From Halichoerus grypus (taxonomy: Eukaryota; Chordata; Mammalia; Carnivora; Phocidae): a stretch of DNA of 64,000 bases. A model generated the notes under the pieces. The model made no database searches and had not been told where the DNA came from. It was given only the letters and a program-made list of their open reading frames with translations. Where the stretch lies: the NCBI RefSeq assembly GCF_964656455.1, contig NC_135717.1, forward strand, positions 151,765,793 through 151,829,792. Direction: 5' to 3'. This document shows, in pieces, positions 1 through 13,710 of this stretch (positions are counted from its first letter, which is position 1; each line of letters begins with the position of its first letter). A program made the position numbers and the translations under genes.

Positions 1-3000
1 GCCGAGATCCAAAATCAAGGAACTGGCAGAGCTTTGCTCCTTCCGAAAGTTCTAGGCGAGGACCTTCCCTTGCTTCCTCAAGGTCTTCCTTCACTGTGGT
101 TGCATTTAATCTCTGCCTCTGTCCTCAGACAAACTTCTTTCCTCTCTGTGTCTCTTCCCCACCTGTCTCTTATTAGTCCATGTGTCAATGGATTTGGGGC
201 ATACCGGGATAGCCCAGAATAAACTCATCCCGAGCTCTTTCATTTAATGACATCTGCAAAGACTTTATCCAGATACGATCCCATGCACAGGTTCTAGGGT
301 TTAGGACATGAACTTATCATTCCAGGAGCTTCCATTCAACCCACTCTACTTCCTCTTCTACCCAAAGTAGTAACCATCATTATGTCAATTTAAAACAAAC
401 AAACAAACTTAATACTCTAACACGGTTTTTAGTATCTTTTCTCCTTATTTACAAGTCTTATTAGAGTCAGACTTACGTACTTGAACTTGGAATTCTGGCT
501 CCGTCATTCACTAGCAATGCAACCTTAAGTAAGCTGCAGTTTTCTTGGCTCTATAATGAGAAAGGTGATTTCCACTTCGTAGGGTGCTTGTGAAAATCTG
601 TATGAGGATGCATGCTAAAGTACTTAGGTGCTCAGTAAGTGTCAGCTGATTTTAAATTAGAATAAACTATTTGCCAAAACCAATCTATTCCTTATCGTGT
701 GTATGAATTTGAGGTCCATGGGGGGACACATTTCCACCAGCCAAAAACTTTTCTGTCAACAACACAGAAGAGCAAGCTCACTGTTGAGTGTTGACACACG
801 GGTGTGTGGTCTGCTCAGCAGTGGGGGGAGAATTCTCTGAATTGTCTAAATTGTTGCTGTCCCAGCCCACACCACAGACCTTTGGATCTTCAGCAGAGGA
901 CAGAATAAGGAGATGTTCTGGTACCAGAAAAGAGACAAAACTATTCCAGCAACTATGGGACTAGTCCCTTAGGATATGACTGGCCTAAGGTAGCGCAACT
1001 CAGGGTTAGTGTGGTTGTGTTTGGGTTTGTGAGTGGGAGGAGGGTAGAGAAGGAGGAGAGGAGCGGGGAGGCCAGCAAGCCAAGAGGGCTGCGAAGTCTA
1101 GGTCAGGTATCCAGTTATACAACCTCCTGGATCGAGAATTTTGTCCTGAAGCAAATCACCAGAATAGCCAAGCACCAAACAAACAAACAGAAGAAAAATG
1201 CATCTCTCAAGGATGTTTGTTTAGTTGTGCTTTTCCAAACAAATAAAGGCAGCATGAAATTATACTGTATTTACACAGACACAGTGGGTTGCCAGCCATA
1301 CCCCAAACATTTGTGCATTTATAGTTAGTCCATCTCCTAGCTTAACCTCCCTCTGAGGAAATTAGGTATCAAAAACTTCTCTCCCCACCCACCATACAGG
1401 CTGCTACTACCCCACGCACACGCCATTTTGTTTAGGGGAGGGAAATAAAAAATTCTGAATTTATTGCGGTAATTGCTTCCAGCAAATAATCAGTCCAGAA
1501 CTAGACACAATGATCCTGCCATTTTTTTATAAGAAGCAATTCTATTTGGAATAGCAAAAATAAGACACCAGTTTGGAACCATCAACACCCCCTCCCATCA
1601 CGAGACCTAAATTCAAAGTCGTTCTGAATTCATTGCGTTAATGTCATTAATCCAATTCTCTGAACGAACCTGACTGAGACAGACCCAGGGTCCTTTACAG
1701 AGTGCCCAGAAATCTAGTCCACTGCCAGGCATGTCTCTTCATGTTACTATATGCAGATGTTCTCTCTTACTGTTCCCCTAGGTCTTCATATCATTACAAC
1801 TGTGATTCTTGATATTTTTATTAACCCATACCTTCTTCTTATGAACATAAAAATATCATGTCCACAGAGATTCTGTTATGCCCTTCCAGGGACATGCCCA
1901 CCTTTCCAGAATAAGCATCACTGGGTTTGGAACACTAAGGCAACAAAGCCAAGGTCAAGGTTCAAACCCTGTGCCAGCCAGTTGTCTTCCCTCTGCTCCA
2001 TACGTGCAAATTGAACCCAAAACCTGACCTACGTGCTCCCAAATGGATGCCTTATGTCAGAAGGTATCCTGGATAAGGGGAAATGGATAGAGTAATTTAA
2101 CCACTTCTAATGAGGGGGGAGGGACTGATAGTGCACTTTGCTATTGTAAATGCATGTGATTATTTATTTATGACTTAGAATAGAAAAGCACATTCATTTG
2201 AGGACTGTGTATCATTCTAATGGTCAACTTGCCTATTCCTTAAGAAGCTTATTCGAATCCCTGCTCTATGTCAAGTGCTAGGCGAGGTGCTTAGGTTCTA
2301 TAATATATAAGACACAGTATGAGTCTTCAATGAAATCATTATAGAGTAGAAAGACAAGGTGGGGGTGGAAGAGGGAGGGAGAGAGAAAGACGGCTCTTCC
2401 TGAACGGATCAGAGCCGACTTCTGGAGGAAGAGTGTCCAAGAGTCTCCAAGAATTTAGAGATGAAGGTGGGTTTGCCAGGCAAAGTGGAGATAGGCAGGC
2501 AGATGGGAATACCTGAGCCAAGGTGTGGAGACGTGAAGTGCAGGGCACATTTAAAGAACAGTGAGCAGCTTGCTGTCACTGGAGTACAAATTCTGCAGGA
2601 GTTCGTGACAGGAATTGACAATGATGACTCTGGGTATGTGAGGGTTTGTTTATGGTTTCATCTACTCAACAAATGTTTATTGAGTTATGTTATTACCAAA
2701 CAGAGGGATTTAGAATAGGAGCTAGGAGCTTAGGGCAAGTGGGGCAGATAAGACATAAATCTGCAAAGTAAGATACCTTGTAAAGTAAGATACTTCTCCC
2801 AAGGGAGGACAATATCAGAGGAGTATTTCATTCACTCATGTGCATTAAGAATGATGGTTTAAATACTAAATGAGCACCCACCACATCAAGAAATAAGACA
2901 TGTCTCTTGTACTGAGGGAGTCAGCAATCTAGTGGAATAAAGAGACACATAAATAGAACGTTATACCACAGTATATTCAATAATCAACATAATAGCTTTT

Positions 3001-4037
3001 ACTGACAGCTTACTAAGTTCCAGTCACTGATCTCAGTGTTTTATATTGATTAACTTCGACTGTCCTCACACAATAGATAAATATCATTATTGTCTACATT
3101 TCACAAATGGCAACATCAGGCCCACAGAGGTTATTAACTTGCTCAATCACAGCTGAGATTAAAATCCAGACAATTTGTCTCCACATTCTTAACCATCACT
3201 CCAGAAGACTACAGAAGCATAAGAGATAAGCCAGCCTAGACGTGGCCAGGAAGACCAGTCCTTCTAGTCCACCAATAGTTGTACCCTCTCTGAGGTCTCC
3301 AGGGAATATGAAGATTAGCTTATAGAATCTCAGGAAACTACCAAACACCTAACACTCACCAGATTGTGAAACATCTAGAGTTCAAACTCAAGGGTAAACC
3401 TTTTCCCCAAAGTCCAACTAAGTTACATTTCTCACTCATATTGTAATTTTTCCAATCCCCATCCAATTCAGGCTCATCTAGCCCTTAAATACCAACTCTT
3501 TCATTATATGCTTGTAGGGTCTTTATCAAGAAAAAGATAAATTTGTTGGGGAAGTGGCTAATATTTCTTTTCAGGGGCACCTTGTAGGGCTCCCAGTATT
3601 TTATGTTATCTAATGGTTTTTGAATAGCACTGTGAAAATTCCTGGCTGGATTTGCATACTGTTCATTTATTATGTATCAGTCTCAACATTCTATACCCAA
3701 TGAAATTAGAATATATTTCCCATTCAAATTACTGTAACTTTTCCAATGCCTACCTAATTTAGCCCTCTCTATCCTCATAACCACCATAAGTATTGGGTTG
3801 GAAAATAGCAAGAAGGGGAGAGTTCTAAGAAGTTGTAACTCTAATGATCTTATTATGAAACCTCATCATAAATAAATAAATAAAACATGTGGTAAAAAAA
3901 AAAAAAGTCACAGGACATCACAATGCCAAAACATGACCTTGTTCTTGGAGAAGGAAGTCCAGGATGGGGAGCTCTGTGTCAGGTAGGATAGCATTTGCCT
4001 ACAGGGAACAGATTTCAACTAGAATGACCTAAATGAG
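1..4037. other. Region upstream of recognised PLEKHG7 exons, no gene seen
   Basis: It contains old repeat fragments: MIR-like at about 480-660 and 3000-3180 (+), and L2-like on the - strand at about 2645-2960 (caacaaatgtttattgag). No convincing exon was found. Open frames here are short and lack family resemblance. Confidence 0.4.
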
Positions 4038-4046
4038 TAAAGGGTT

Positions 4047-4250
4047 TGTTTTTTTTTAATTTGAGAGAGAGAGAGCGAACAAGGGGGGCTGGCAGGGAGG
4101 GGCAGAGGGAGAAGGAGAGAAACGAATATTAAGCAGGCTCTATGCTCAGCCCAGAGCCCAATGCAGAGCTTGATCTCACAACCCTGAGATCATGACCTGA
4201 GCCAAAAGCAGGAGTCGGTCAATTAACTGACTGAGCCACCCAGGCGCCCC
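4047..4250 (-). mobile_element. CAN SINE (SINEC)
   Basis: Poly-T and a gagaga tract at the left, ccacccaggcgcccc at the right. A short target duplication taaagggt occurs on both sides (from 4038 and from 4252). Confidence 0.9.
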
Positions 4251-4479
4251 ATAAAGGGTATTTCTCTTGTAATATGACGAGAGCCCAGGCCAGACCAGAT
4301 GTCAGCAACCTGCCAGACTCCTTCTGCGTTCCTGTTCTGCTGTTACCCTCGCAAGACCCCTGGTATACTTTCAGATATCAAGCCACATGCCAGACAACAG
4401 GAAGGGCGAAGATCAAAAAGGAAGAAGCTAGCCAGCTCTGTCCCCTTCGAGAAAAAGTGTTTCCAGAAGCCACATCCCG

Positions 4480-5460
4480 CACCTCCGGTTTAAATCTCGT
4501 GGCTGTATGTGAGTCACGTGGCTCTGCCACCTGCAGGCGGAGCAAGTCAGCGCGTCACCCGAGCAGAGCAGGGTCTTCACAGCAAGAAAAATGGAGAGCG
4601 CGCCCGTTGGGTCAGCCCCCAGCGGCATCGGCAACATTACATGACAGTTTTCCAGTGAAAATAAGAGAGAGAGAAGAGCCGAGAAAGGGCAAATCCAAAC
4701 AGGTTTTAAAATTCAAGGGAACACGGATAATTCGATAAATATCAGCTGAATTTTATCTAAGTATTTTCCCTTTTAAATTACTTAACAGATCATCCTCCAT
4801 GGCCCTAAATCTCACAAGATGAGAGGAGTTGGACAGGCTTGGGGAGGGCAGGGAGAGGGCAAAGCACTGGCAGCTCAGCCACCAGCGTGTGCGCTGTTCT
4901 GTGCCGAAATGATGATCCGTTCCCTGTTTCCAGAAAATAAATTGCAAAGTAAAGGAATATCAGGCAGATACACGGCTGGGATCACGAGAGGCTTATGTGT
5001 ATACTTTAAAAACATGTTTGTCTGGTAGGAGATGAAGAGCCACTGAAGGGTCTGAAGCCAGGAGGGACTCAGTCCCGCATACACGTTGGGGAGCTCGGGG
5101 GACGAGGGTCGCTGGCGGCCGCATCCGCGGATCCTGCTCACCCCTGGGGCAGTTCACTGGCAGGGAACGTGCCCTTCGGTGCTTGAGGGCTCTCTCCTGG
5201 TATCCCTCTGAGCCAGAACACTTCAGGGATGTTTGTGTTGACATTTCCAGGTGAGCTCCCCTGTTTGGGGGTTAGTCAAAATCATGAGCAGTCAGTAAGG
5301 TTCCAAATGGTGTTGAGTACATGGCGGGGGAGGAGCGGGGGGAGGGGGGGTTATCACAGCCCGCCTGGGCCTGGAGCTGGAGCCTGGAGTGGCCTCCAAG
5401 TCCTTCTAAGAATGCGGGCGTAATCAGGCTGCCGGTAGACACTTCCGGATGCCCAGCGGA
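4480..5460. promoter_or_regulatory. CpG-enriched patch, possible promoter
   Basis: CpG dinucleotides cluster around 4485-4640 (e.g. gtcagcgcgtcacccgag) and 5080-5180 (ggcggccgcatccgcgg), against a CpG-poor background. The 4510 area also has CACGTG. It lies about 9 kb upstream of the first recognised PLEKHG7 exon. Promoter function is inference; no first exon was identified. Confidence 0.3.
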
Positions 5461-6269
5461 GGTCTCAGTGATGTCCCTCCCTGCGTGCCAGCTCGAAGCC
5501 CTCTCCTTCCATCTCTGGAGCACAGGTCCTAGGAGCAGAGGAGGAGTTCTGTGGTGCTCACCTTCCCTGGACTTGAGCTGTTCCCTGGGGGTCTCCTGGT
5601 GTCCGATGGAGCTGCCGATTCCCTGCGCCACCCACTTCTGCTACTGAATTCAGGTCCCCTTTGCCCAGCCTCCTTTCATTGCATGCCTGCTACGGGGATA
5701 GCCATTGTAACGAGTAGGGGAGGAGGCTTCCGAAGTACTTCATAGCTAGTAAAACACGTGCCCTAACCACTTAGAACCGATGCCTCACCAATTAGGACAG
5801 GCGCCCACTGTGAATTCCTGGAGCCAGCTGAATAGCCGTCTTGGAATCGGGCACTAACTTGCAGAGATGGATAAGGTATGGGCCTTCTCTCCAAAGCTCC
5901 TCTTGTCAAATAATTTACCCCGGGAGCCTAGGACCTAGAACAGGTCCACCAGTGACAGGCACCATTGTGGGGCAGAATGCTCTCTCTGCGCTGGGGGGCA
6001 GCTTCCCATCTTCGCTGGAATGCCACCCCCACCCCGCTCCTGGCCTTCACATTGGCACCGCTGTCTTCCCTCCAGGGCGGTGGCAGGTGGAAGCACAGGT
6101 CTCGGTGACAACAGATCGCTGTTAGAGCCGATGAGAGGCAGCCTGAGGATGAAATCTTCCACCCCTTCACCTCAGTTGTGAAAGAAAAGAACAACTGTGC
6201 TCTTCTGGGTACATCCTCCATGATTCTGAGGGTGAACTTTGAAAGCTAAAGATTATCCTTCAGGTGTTT

Positions 6270-6452
6270 GTTTGTTTTTTTAAAGATTTATTGGAGAGAG
6301 AGAGAGCAGAAGGAGGGGCAGAGGGAGAGGGAGAAGAGAAGCAGACTCCCTGCGGAGCGTGACACCGGACTCGGCTGGATCCCACCCCAAGATCACGACC
6401 TGAGCCGAAATCAAGAGTCAGATGCTCAACCCACTGAGCCACCCAGGTGCCC
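6270..6452 (-). mobile_element. CAN SINE (SINEC)
   Basis: Begins with poly-T and aaagatttattgg, ends gagccacccaggtgcccc; - orientation. Confidence 0.88.
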
Positions 6453-6740
6453 CCTTCCTGGTAGTTTTTAAACTGGTCTTCTTTTTAGCGGAGCCCTTTA
6501 TACAAAAGCATCTTTGTTTGGAAATCCAGTCCAGGTGGACTGCATCGCTGGAAGCCAGGGCGGGGCCCACAGGCTCACCTTCTAGGCGTCCCAGAAGCCC
6601 CGGGCCCCAGGCACCCCCGCTGGAAAACCACCACGTTCATTCCTCATCCACAAAGGGGGAAAGTGAGACTCAGAAAGAAGTGACCTAGCTGTGGTTTCAA
6701 CTGGTTCGAGTCAGACAAACGGAGTCTAGGCTTTTGACCA

Positions 6741-6828
6741 CGACCCACCCCCTCCCCACCCCGCCCCACCCCAGCCCCGCTCGCATCAGCCCCCCCTCAC
6801 CCCCCACCCCCGCTCGCATCAGCCCCCC
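6741..6828. repeat. C-rich tract with a 33-bp tandem unit
   Basis: Long C runs separated by single A, T or G. The segment gctcgcatcagcccccc occurs at about 6779 and again at 6812. The - strand therefore has many G runs and could form a quadruplex. Confidence 0.7.
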
Positions 6829-7084
6829 ACTGCAAGCACAGCCAGCAGTGTCTGTGTATGGGGCCCGGAAGCCACGAATGAATAAATCACAACTAACATT
6901 TGTTTACTCCTCACTCTCCGGGGATCCCTTTCACCTCTACCGCCTTATACGATACAACAACCCAAACAAGACGTATTGTCTCACAAGACGTAATAACGCA
7001 AACGAACCAACCAAGAGGGGTTACGTGATCTACTCAAGGACAGGCCCCTAGAAATGAGAGCTAGTTCTAAACACAGCATCCCTT

Positions 7085-7275
7085 GAAAGGTTTCCCAAAG
7101 GCTGGTGGTCCCAGCACAGGATCTTCCTTATGAACCTGGGAAATTGTCAGAAATGCAGATTCTGGGGCCCAGCCCAGACCTTTGAAATTAGAAACTTTAG
7201 GGGTGGAGCCCCTCAAACAGCAATCTGTCTTTTTAACAAGCCCTCCAGGTGATTCTGATGACCCCCATACCAAGG
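7085..7275. mobile_element. MER5A-like hAT DNA transposon remnant
   Basis: Resembles MER5A as I recall it: gaaatgcagattctggggcccagccc, then gcaatctgt, aacaagccctccaggtgattctgat. The edges are approximate. Confidence 0.5.
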
Positions 7276-7289
7276 AACAAAGTCCTATT

Positions 7290-9555
7290 TCTATCTCCCA
7301 TCCAGCCCTATGGTGGCCCTGTTCTGGAGGAGCCCTCAGGAGAGCAGGTGGGAGATGCCCCTTCCCATGGGACCTCAGACCTGAGCGGGACCTGGCTCTG
7401 CCTGCATTTATGGCTGGAAGGAGCCCAGGAAAGTCTGCACCATGCCCGGTGCTTCTAAATCATACTAATTGTTCTTTGTTGTGTGCCCAGCATCATAGTA
7501 AATACCACATACGAAAGATATGCAACATCCTCCACCATACCCCTCACTACCCCCTTCTCAAGGGGTTTAAAATAGAGTCCCTAAGTCTCAAAATCATTGT
7601 GCACGCAATGCTTCTCAAGCTTTGATGTGCAAATGTGTCACCTAAAGACATTGTTGAAATAGAGATTCTGATTCACCAAAACTTAATATTTAATGCAGAT
7701 GATAAGATTGTGGGATTCAATAAAGACTTGAAATCTCCTTCTGAATACTTGTGAATCTTTCCCAAGGCCCTAAAATTATCCCCAGAGTTAGAAAAGCAGA
7801 GAGAAATTGCTAAGACCAGAGACCCCAATGATTGCAGTTCAAATTGGACATAATTTACCACCAGGCATTTGAGGGCTAAGAGTTGTGAAGCTGATTTGTC
7901 CCTAAGGGAGATTCCAACTAATCTCTCCTTTAAAAAGATCAATAAGGTGGTCAGAAGGAGCGAGATAATCAGCTAGACAGTTGCCTTTCAGGGTTCCAGG
8001 AGGAAAAGTCCCCCAAGCACATCCTTTGTAGTAAATGCTGCTTGGGTAATTGCTTTCATTTGATGGAAGTATTATGCAGAGGCTCCTGATGAATTTAATA
8101 GAAAGGAGATAGACCCAGAAGACATCCGTTTGTATATTGAGCCACCAGACCATTTCGCCTAAACCTAAGAGACAATTCCCAGGTTTTTCTGAGTTAGCAT
8201 TACAAGGTGATGCAGATGACATAAAAAAATCAAGAGGCCAGAATCTAATCTCTACGTCCTAATCATCACAAAAATGTGTTACTGGATAATGACTTTCTTT
8301 GCAACTTAAAGAAACTCCTAAGGACTATTTTGGATGATGGCCAATAGGGACAAAAAGCCCCAGAATAAAGATGGGTAACATGGATTGATGGTCCCCTATT
8401 TCGGGGTCTTCCCAGCCACACCTGGGGATTATCAGGTCAATGCCATCTCCATGTATCACGTGTGGTCAGGCTACTGAAGTTGCATATGCTGGCATGGTTT
8501 TTGGCGGCAAGGTGTAAACATGACATTCTGTCTCAAAGGAATTACTGGACATCTTTATTACATTTTATAAATCTCTCTTTAATTGATAGGGGGAAAAAAG
8601 CTAAATAATAATCTAGTTAAAAAGCAGGACAATATCACCTCAAAGTAGCAATAGGAGGCCAACTTTTAGGTTGCGACAGTGCCTTATTTGCTCATCTGCA
8701 TAAATATAAATATTCATTCTGTGACTCTCAAGAGGAGAATTAAAGCAGGATAAATTCTGTTGGGCTTATTTGAAAAAGCAGGAAAGTACTGTAATGATCT
8801 GTCACCAGTTCCTTGAAGTACTAATATATTTGCTTTAATTTCACTCAGCAGAATCCAAAAAACCAAGATGGCCTTTCTCCAAGACAGGAGTGGTGAGGGT
8901 TGTGCATTGTCATTTTTGTTTTAATTAAGCCTCTCGTAGCTAAGAAACTAAGAGATGAAGAGCCCTTTCATCCTACTTTACCTTTACGTGATAGCAGATG
9001 GCACGTGGCATTTACATGATATCATCCCCTCCATGTTAGTGGCTGCAGAACATGCCAAGTGACGCCATTTTGTGCAGCAAAAGATGCTAATTGCTGGTGG
9101 CTAATGAGCTCTACAAGAAAACAAGCAATTCTAGTATTGTGATGCTTTACAACTCCAAATTTGTAACTTGATACAGCTTAGGAAGCGACTCACTCGCTGA
9201 AGCAGACTTGCACAAGCGTATGCCCCAGTTTGCGATCATCGCCATGCCCTTTGTGAACACTGAAAAATTAATGAGATATTACAGAAGTGAATTCCACAAA
9301 TACGCATCTATTTCTGGGAAAGCCACTTGGATTAGTCCTAGGAGGTTTTTAAAATTCATTCTTGGTTCCATCAATTATTGAAGAGTTATAAATTGAAATC
9401 AATGATCCCTGATTCTTTCCTACATAGGACAAGGGTTGGCCGCCAGCCAGACTTTCCTTCAGACATGCTTCCTCGCAGTGTCTATACACCTGCAGCCCGC
9501 GGAGCAGTAGGGCCTTATGGGTAGTGGCTGTGCCTCATTCTATTAAAAAAAGTCT
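7290..9555. other. Mostly unique sequence, no exon seen
   Basis: From about 7.9 to 9.5 kb I recognise no young repeat. Several AT-rich blocks with homeobox-like cores (taattgctggtggctaatgagc near 9090) might be conserved non-coding elements, but conservation cannot be seen from one genome. Confidence 0.3.
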
Positions 9556-9736
9556 GGGGGCGCCTGGGTGGCTCAGTCGTTGAGCATCTGCCTACGGCTC
9601 AGGTCATGATCTCAGGGTTCTGGGATCGAGCCCCATGCTGGACTCCCTGCTCAGTGGGGAGCCTGCTTCTCCCTCTGTCTGCCGCTCCCCCTGCTTGTGC
9701 TCGCTCTCTCAAAATAAATAAATAAATAAAATCTTT
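9556..9736 (+). mobile_element. CAN SINE (SINEC)
   Basis: Head gcgcctgggtggctcagtcg, tail aaataaataaataaaatc; flanking ttaaaaaaa/tctg duplicates at about 9543 and 9736. Confidence 0.92.
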
Positions 9737-9839
9737 TTAAAAAAATCTGCCCACATGGCCTCCAATCACTGTCATCTGTGGACACACACACACTGATATT
9801 TTTTTTTAAGTCCTGTAGCCAAATCAAAAGCCCTCTGAG

Positions 9840-10040
9840 GTTCCAGGCTATGCTGCTCCAATTACTGTTCTGTGACCTTGGCCAAATGGGTTACCCTCCC
9901 TCAGCGTCAGGTCCTTCCCTGTAAAGAAGGGATGGTAATAGTGCCAGCCTCAGAAGGTGGTCATGAAGAGTGAGACAAATAATGTTTGTGGAGCTTACCC
10001 CAGAGCTGGGCATGTGGCAAACACTCAATCAGTAACTGGC
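9840..10040 (+). repeat. MIR-like SINE
   Basis: Contains ctgtgaccttggccaaatggg and a 3' part ending with acactcaatcagtaactg, the usual MIR core and tail. Old and diverged. Confidence 0.55.
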
Positions 10041-10151
10041 CATACTATTGGTAGTATGATTTTAGTGAGGATTTGGAAAACTACCCGTTCTCATAACTGA
10101 ATGTATGAGTGACTTTCACATAACTCTTTCAAGCATAAAAAATTTGCATGA

Positions 10152-10548
10152 GTGTCTTCATCAGCTTGGAGTGTTATAACAAACTACCACAGACTGGGTG
10201 GCCCAAACAACAAATATTTCTCTCTCAGAATTCTGGGGGCTGGGAAGTCCACGATCAGGGAGCCAGCATTGTTGGGTTATGGTGAGGGCTCTCTTCCTGG
10301 CTTGTAGGTGGCCACCTTCTCCCTGCATCCTCACATGGCTGAGGGAGAGCACACTGCTGTCTCTTCCTCTTTATATAAGCGCCCAGAGCCCATCATGGGG
10401 GCTCTCCTGCCATGACCTCATCTAAACCTAATTACCTCCCAGAGGCCCCATCTCCAAATACCATCACACTTGGGGGTTAGGGCTTTCATATATGAATTTT
10501 GAGAGGACCCAAACATTCAGTTTGTAGGGACACAGCCTAGACATTACA
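10152..10548 (+). mobile_element. MLT1-type LTR (ERVL-MaLR)
   Basis: TG...CA ended solitary LTR: gttataacaaactaccacagac, a cctcacatggctga block, and the end block atatgaattttgagaggaccc. Non-coding, ancient. Confidence 0.75.
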
Positions 10549-11319
10549 AGTTTCAAATGAGAAACTACTAGTAAAAATCTGTCACCAGGGTTGTTGCTCA
10601 TAGGTCACTCTCATTTTGCCCCTCTTGAGGGACACGATTTGACGGTTTTCCTGGCAGTTCTGAGACTGCCTTTCATCATATAAATGGAGGCAGGGCTGGT
10701 TACCAGTCAAGTCTGAGGTCCCAGGAGAAGGGGCATCTCCCACCAGCTCTCCTCCAGAACAGGGAAGCTCAAAGAGCTGCCAGGGAGAGAGAACGTGCTA
10801 TCAGAAGGGAGAAACCTACATAAGGAAGGGATCCTCCTACAAGTGCAATCCTCTAAGATGACCAATCTATTTTTAGATTTAATAGATCTATCTTTCCCCC
10901 TAAAGAAGCAACACGTTCCACGTGCACTAGGTGACCGTTCATGCCAAGCACCAGGCTAGATAGATAGCTAACGCACCAACATTCCCATCACCAGCTCGCA
11001 ATTAAGAAGGTTGGACTGACATGTAAATTAGAAAAAAAAAAAATGTGCTAAATGGCTTGCACAGTGTTGGAGGTGGGTAGGCAGTGGTGGAGATTCACAA
11101 AGAGAATAATTAGTGGAATGACAAAACGTTTCAGCACATGTTCTCCATAATGAAGGGAAATTCATTTCTTAAAGACTCATTTTCAAAAGGATATAATATT
11201 TCCTCCTTTTAAAATCAACCTGTCTACTTGCTCCTTCGTCTTTTGAGCCTTAGTTATCAAGGAATTCGTATCTCTAGAAATGATAATCCACAGGAATCTA
11301 ATAAACATATTGTTTTACT

Positions 11320-11450
11320 ATCCCCCTTTTGCAAATGGGTAAACCAAGGTTCAGAGAGGTTGAATAGCTTGCTTGAGGTCACATCGCTCTTAAATGGTGA
11401 GGAGGGGACTGGTACCCAGCGGTCCCAGACAGTCCAGCTCTGAGTCTGTT
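11320..11450 (+). repeat. MIR-like SINE
   Basis: gcaaatgggtaaaccaaggttcagagaggttgaat and aggtcacatcgctc fit the MIR core. Confidence 0.6.
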
Positions 11451-11459
11451 TCCATCCTG

Positions 11460-13710
11460 ACATTGCCCTGCTTCTCCAAATGCGGGGCTCCATGACCAGG
11501 CCCGGACAGGCTTCTTTCCTTTCTCTCATCAGAGCTCTATGAAAAACCGTGCCTGTTCTCACCAATTCAATGCCATCTTTGTCAACCACTCCAAAATGTA
11601 TACACTCGCCTGTGTCCATTTTGCTCCAGTTCCGTGACCCCAGTGGCCCCTGCAAATGCCATCCCATCTACTTCTTAGTTATTATTGCCCCCAGCAATGG
11701 GTCTCTTACTCTAAAGAGTTAATGTGACCTCTGGAAGGACTGTCCCCTCCCTCCTCACTGGTATGTCTGCCCGACGCTTTGGTCAGAAGGTTGGTCAGAC
11801 CCATGGAAAGTAACAGTGAGTGCCCCTCAGGATAGAGGGCTGGCGCCCACTTTCCCACAGCCCCAACACTGCTTCTATTGTCTCAGTTTCTTTATTTTCC
11901 AACTGGCTGCTGATTTTTTTAATTTCCACAACATGCAGTCACTATGGTTTCAGACATCAACAAAAGGCATATGTCCCAATTGCTGTAGGAGTCCTCCAGC
12001 TAGCTGTAAGATTCCTTTGCTAATGTGGAAGCTAATGAGCCTCTAACAGATTTCTTTCTCTGGTGCCATAACCCTACCAGAAGAACCAGCCACGGCCCCT
12101 GAGCACATTCTAGAACTATTACAGGTCTCCTTTCAGATACACGGGGAGCCGTCTAACCACAAGAACAGATAATCCATGCTTTCGCTTGCTCACAACCCAT
12201 CAAGTTGAGTAACTTCCACCAAACTGCTTAGATCCACCGTCAAGCACCATGCACCTGCCTGAGGCTATAGAACAAGTTAAAAAATTATCTGTGGTAAACA
12301 CTTATTTGTAACACAGCCAAGTTGACTTTAGAAAGCCTTCCACATTGTTATGAGAGTTTCTTCCTGGTTCAGTTGGTAAAATGAACTCTTTACGTGGGCA
12401 ATTCATGATTTTGCAACAGAATACTGAATGAGTCAAAAAAAAATGTAAAAAGGTCAAACATATGAAGTTTAAAAGTCAAGTTACAAAAGGATGTGTAAAT
12501 ACGACACCACCAAAATTACTTATAAATATATTCAGAAAAAGTTTTTCAGCTGTTATCTAAGCGTAGAGATTATGGGTAACTGATTTTGTGTTTTTCTTTG
12601 TTTCTCAGATTTTCTGCAATAACCTTTGTAATCAGGTTTCTAAAACTAATATTATTGAAAATAAAAATTATAACAAAAATAAGTGGGTGGTTCCATTCTA
12701 AGGAAACTAGAGTTTCTAGAATATTCTGGTATTCTGTAGCAGAGAATTATCATGTTGGGCAGTGCCTTTAACAGTCTGGGCTTTATTTAGTCATCTGCTA
12801 AATGAGTTGAACTAACACATCTGAAGCACCTCTGATGGTAAGATGCTGTGATCCAGTATTTAGAGAAGTTAGGATTGAGAAGGACGGTCCATCACCCACC
12901 CACAGGGCGGGCGCTAGACTGAAGTTTATGTTTGCTCTATGACTGTCCTGAGCTTTGGATTTTTGTCTTTTCACAAGTAAAACAAGACATTTGGACTAGA
13001 CATCCTCACTGGCTTCTATCCTCCAGGTCTCACATTCTGTGGTTCTGTGGGTCAGACCCTGGCTCAGAAATGGCTTTTCACCTGTTAGTGGCTCATAGAC
13101 AAAATGTGCAGTCTGTTCCCATGCATATTGGAGAGTGAATGGAAGATACTGAGGCCACTAAAGTTGTGCCCTTAAAGAATTCAGGCTTGAAAGTCCTGTT
13201 TCTAATGATCTTTAAGCAGGGCAAAGACAAACACAAGCACCTATCCCATCTGGAAAGCTGCCTGTCCTCTGTGAAGTACAGACTTCAGAGCCCGTGAGCT
13301 CCACGGCCTTCAGGTAGCTCAGAACTCGTTGGCTGCCACAGCAAGGCGTCTTTTGGTTGTTGTGGTAGTCATTATTTTAAGCTGTCAGATTATTGCCTTG
13401 TTCTTAATACCAGCAATGCCCAGGAGACAGCCCCGCGGCTGCGCAGAACCCTGTCTGCTCTCCCGGATGCACGCTGAAGCCCAGGGAAGCGATTTTACCT
13501 TAACAAGGGTAATGGTTGGAAGAGCACTTTGTAGACCAGAAGGCCCAGTACAAATGTCAAAAGCTGTTACCGTTAGTCACCTGTCTGGGTCTTTTTCGGT
13601 AAGACAACTTCTAAAGGTCTCTTTAAATGTTAAAACTCTTATTTCATGATTCTTCAATAGTTCAACAGGCATGGCCAGTGGAACCTGGATCAGAGTGTCC
13701 AGTTCTGGCT
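11460..13710. other. No gene recognised
   Basis: Unique-looking sequence with short chance open frames only. Nothing here resembles the missing N-terminal PLEKHG7 exons that I could identify. Confidence 0.35.

Noticed and set aside
4274..4738. 154-codon + frame in the CpG-enriched patch
   Set aside because: Basic, repeat-free but unrecognisable protein. It starts beside a SINE and overlaps the CpG cluster, so chance openness is likely. Kept only as part of a possible promoter.
5272..6221. Several overlapping frames of 90-119 codons on both strands
   Set aside because: GC-rich sequence lowers stop frequency. No motif, splice pattern or family match was seen.
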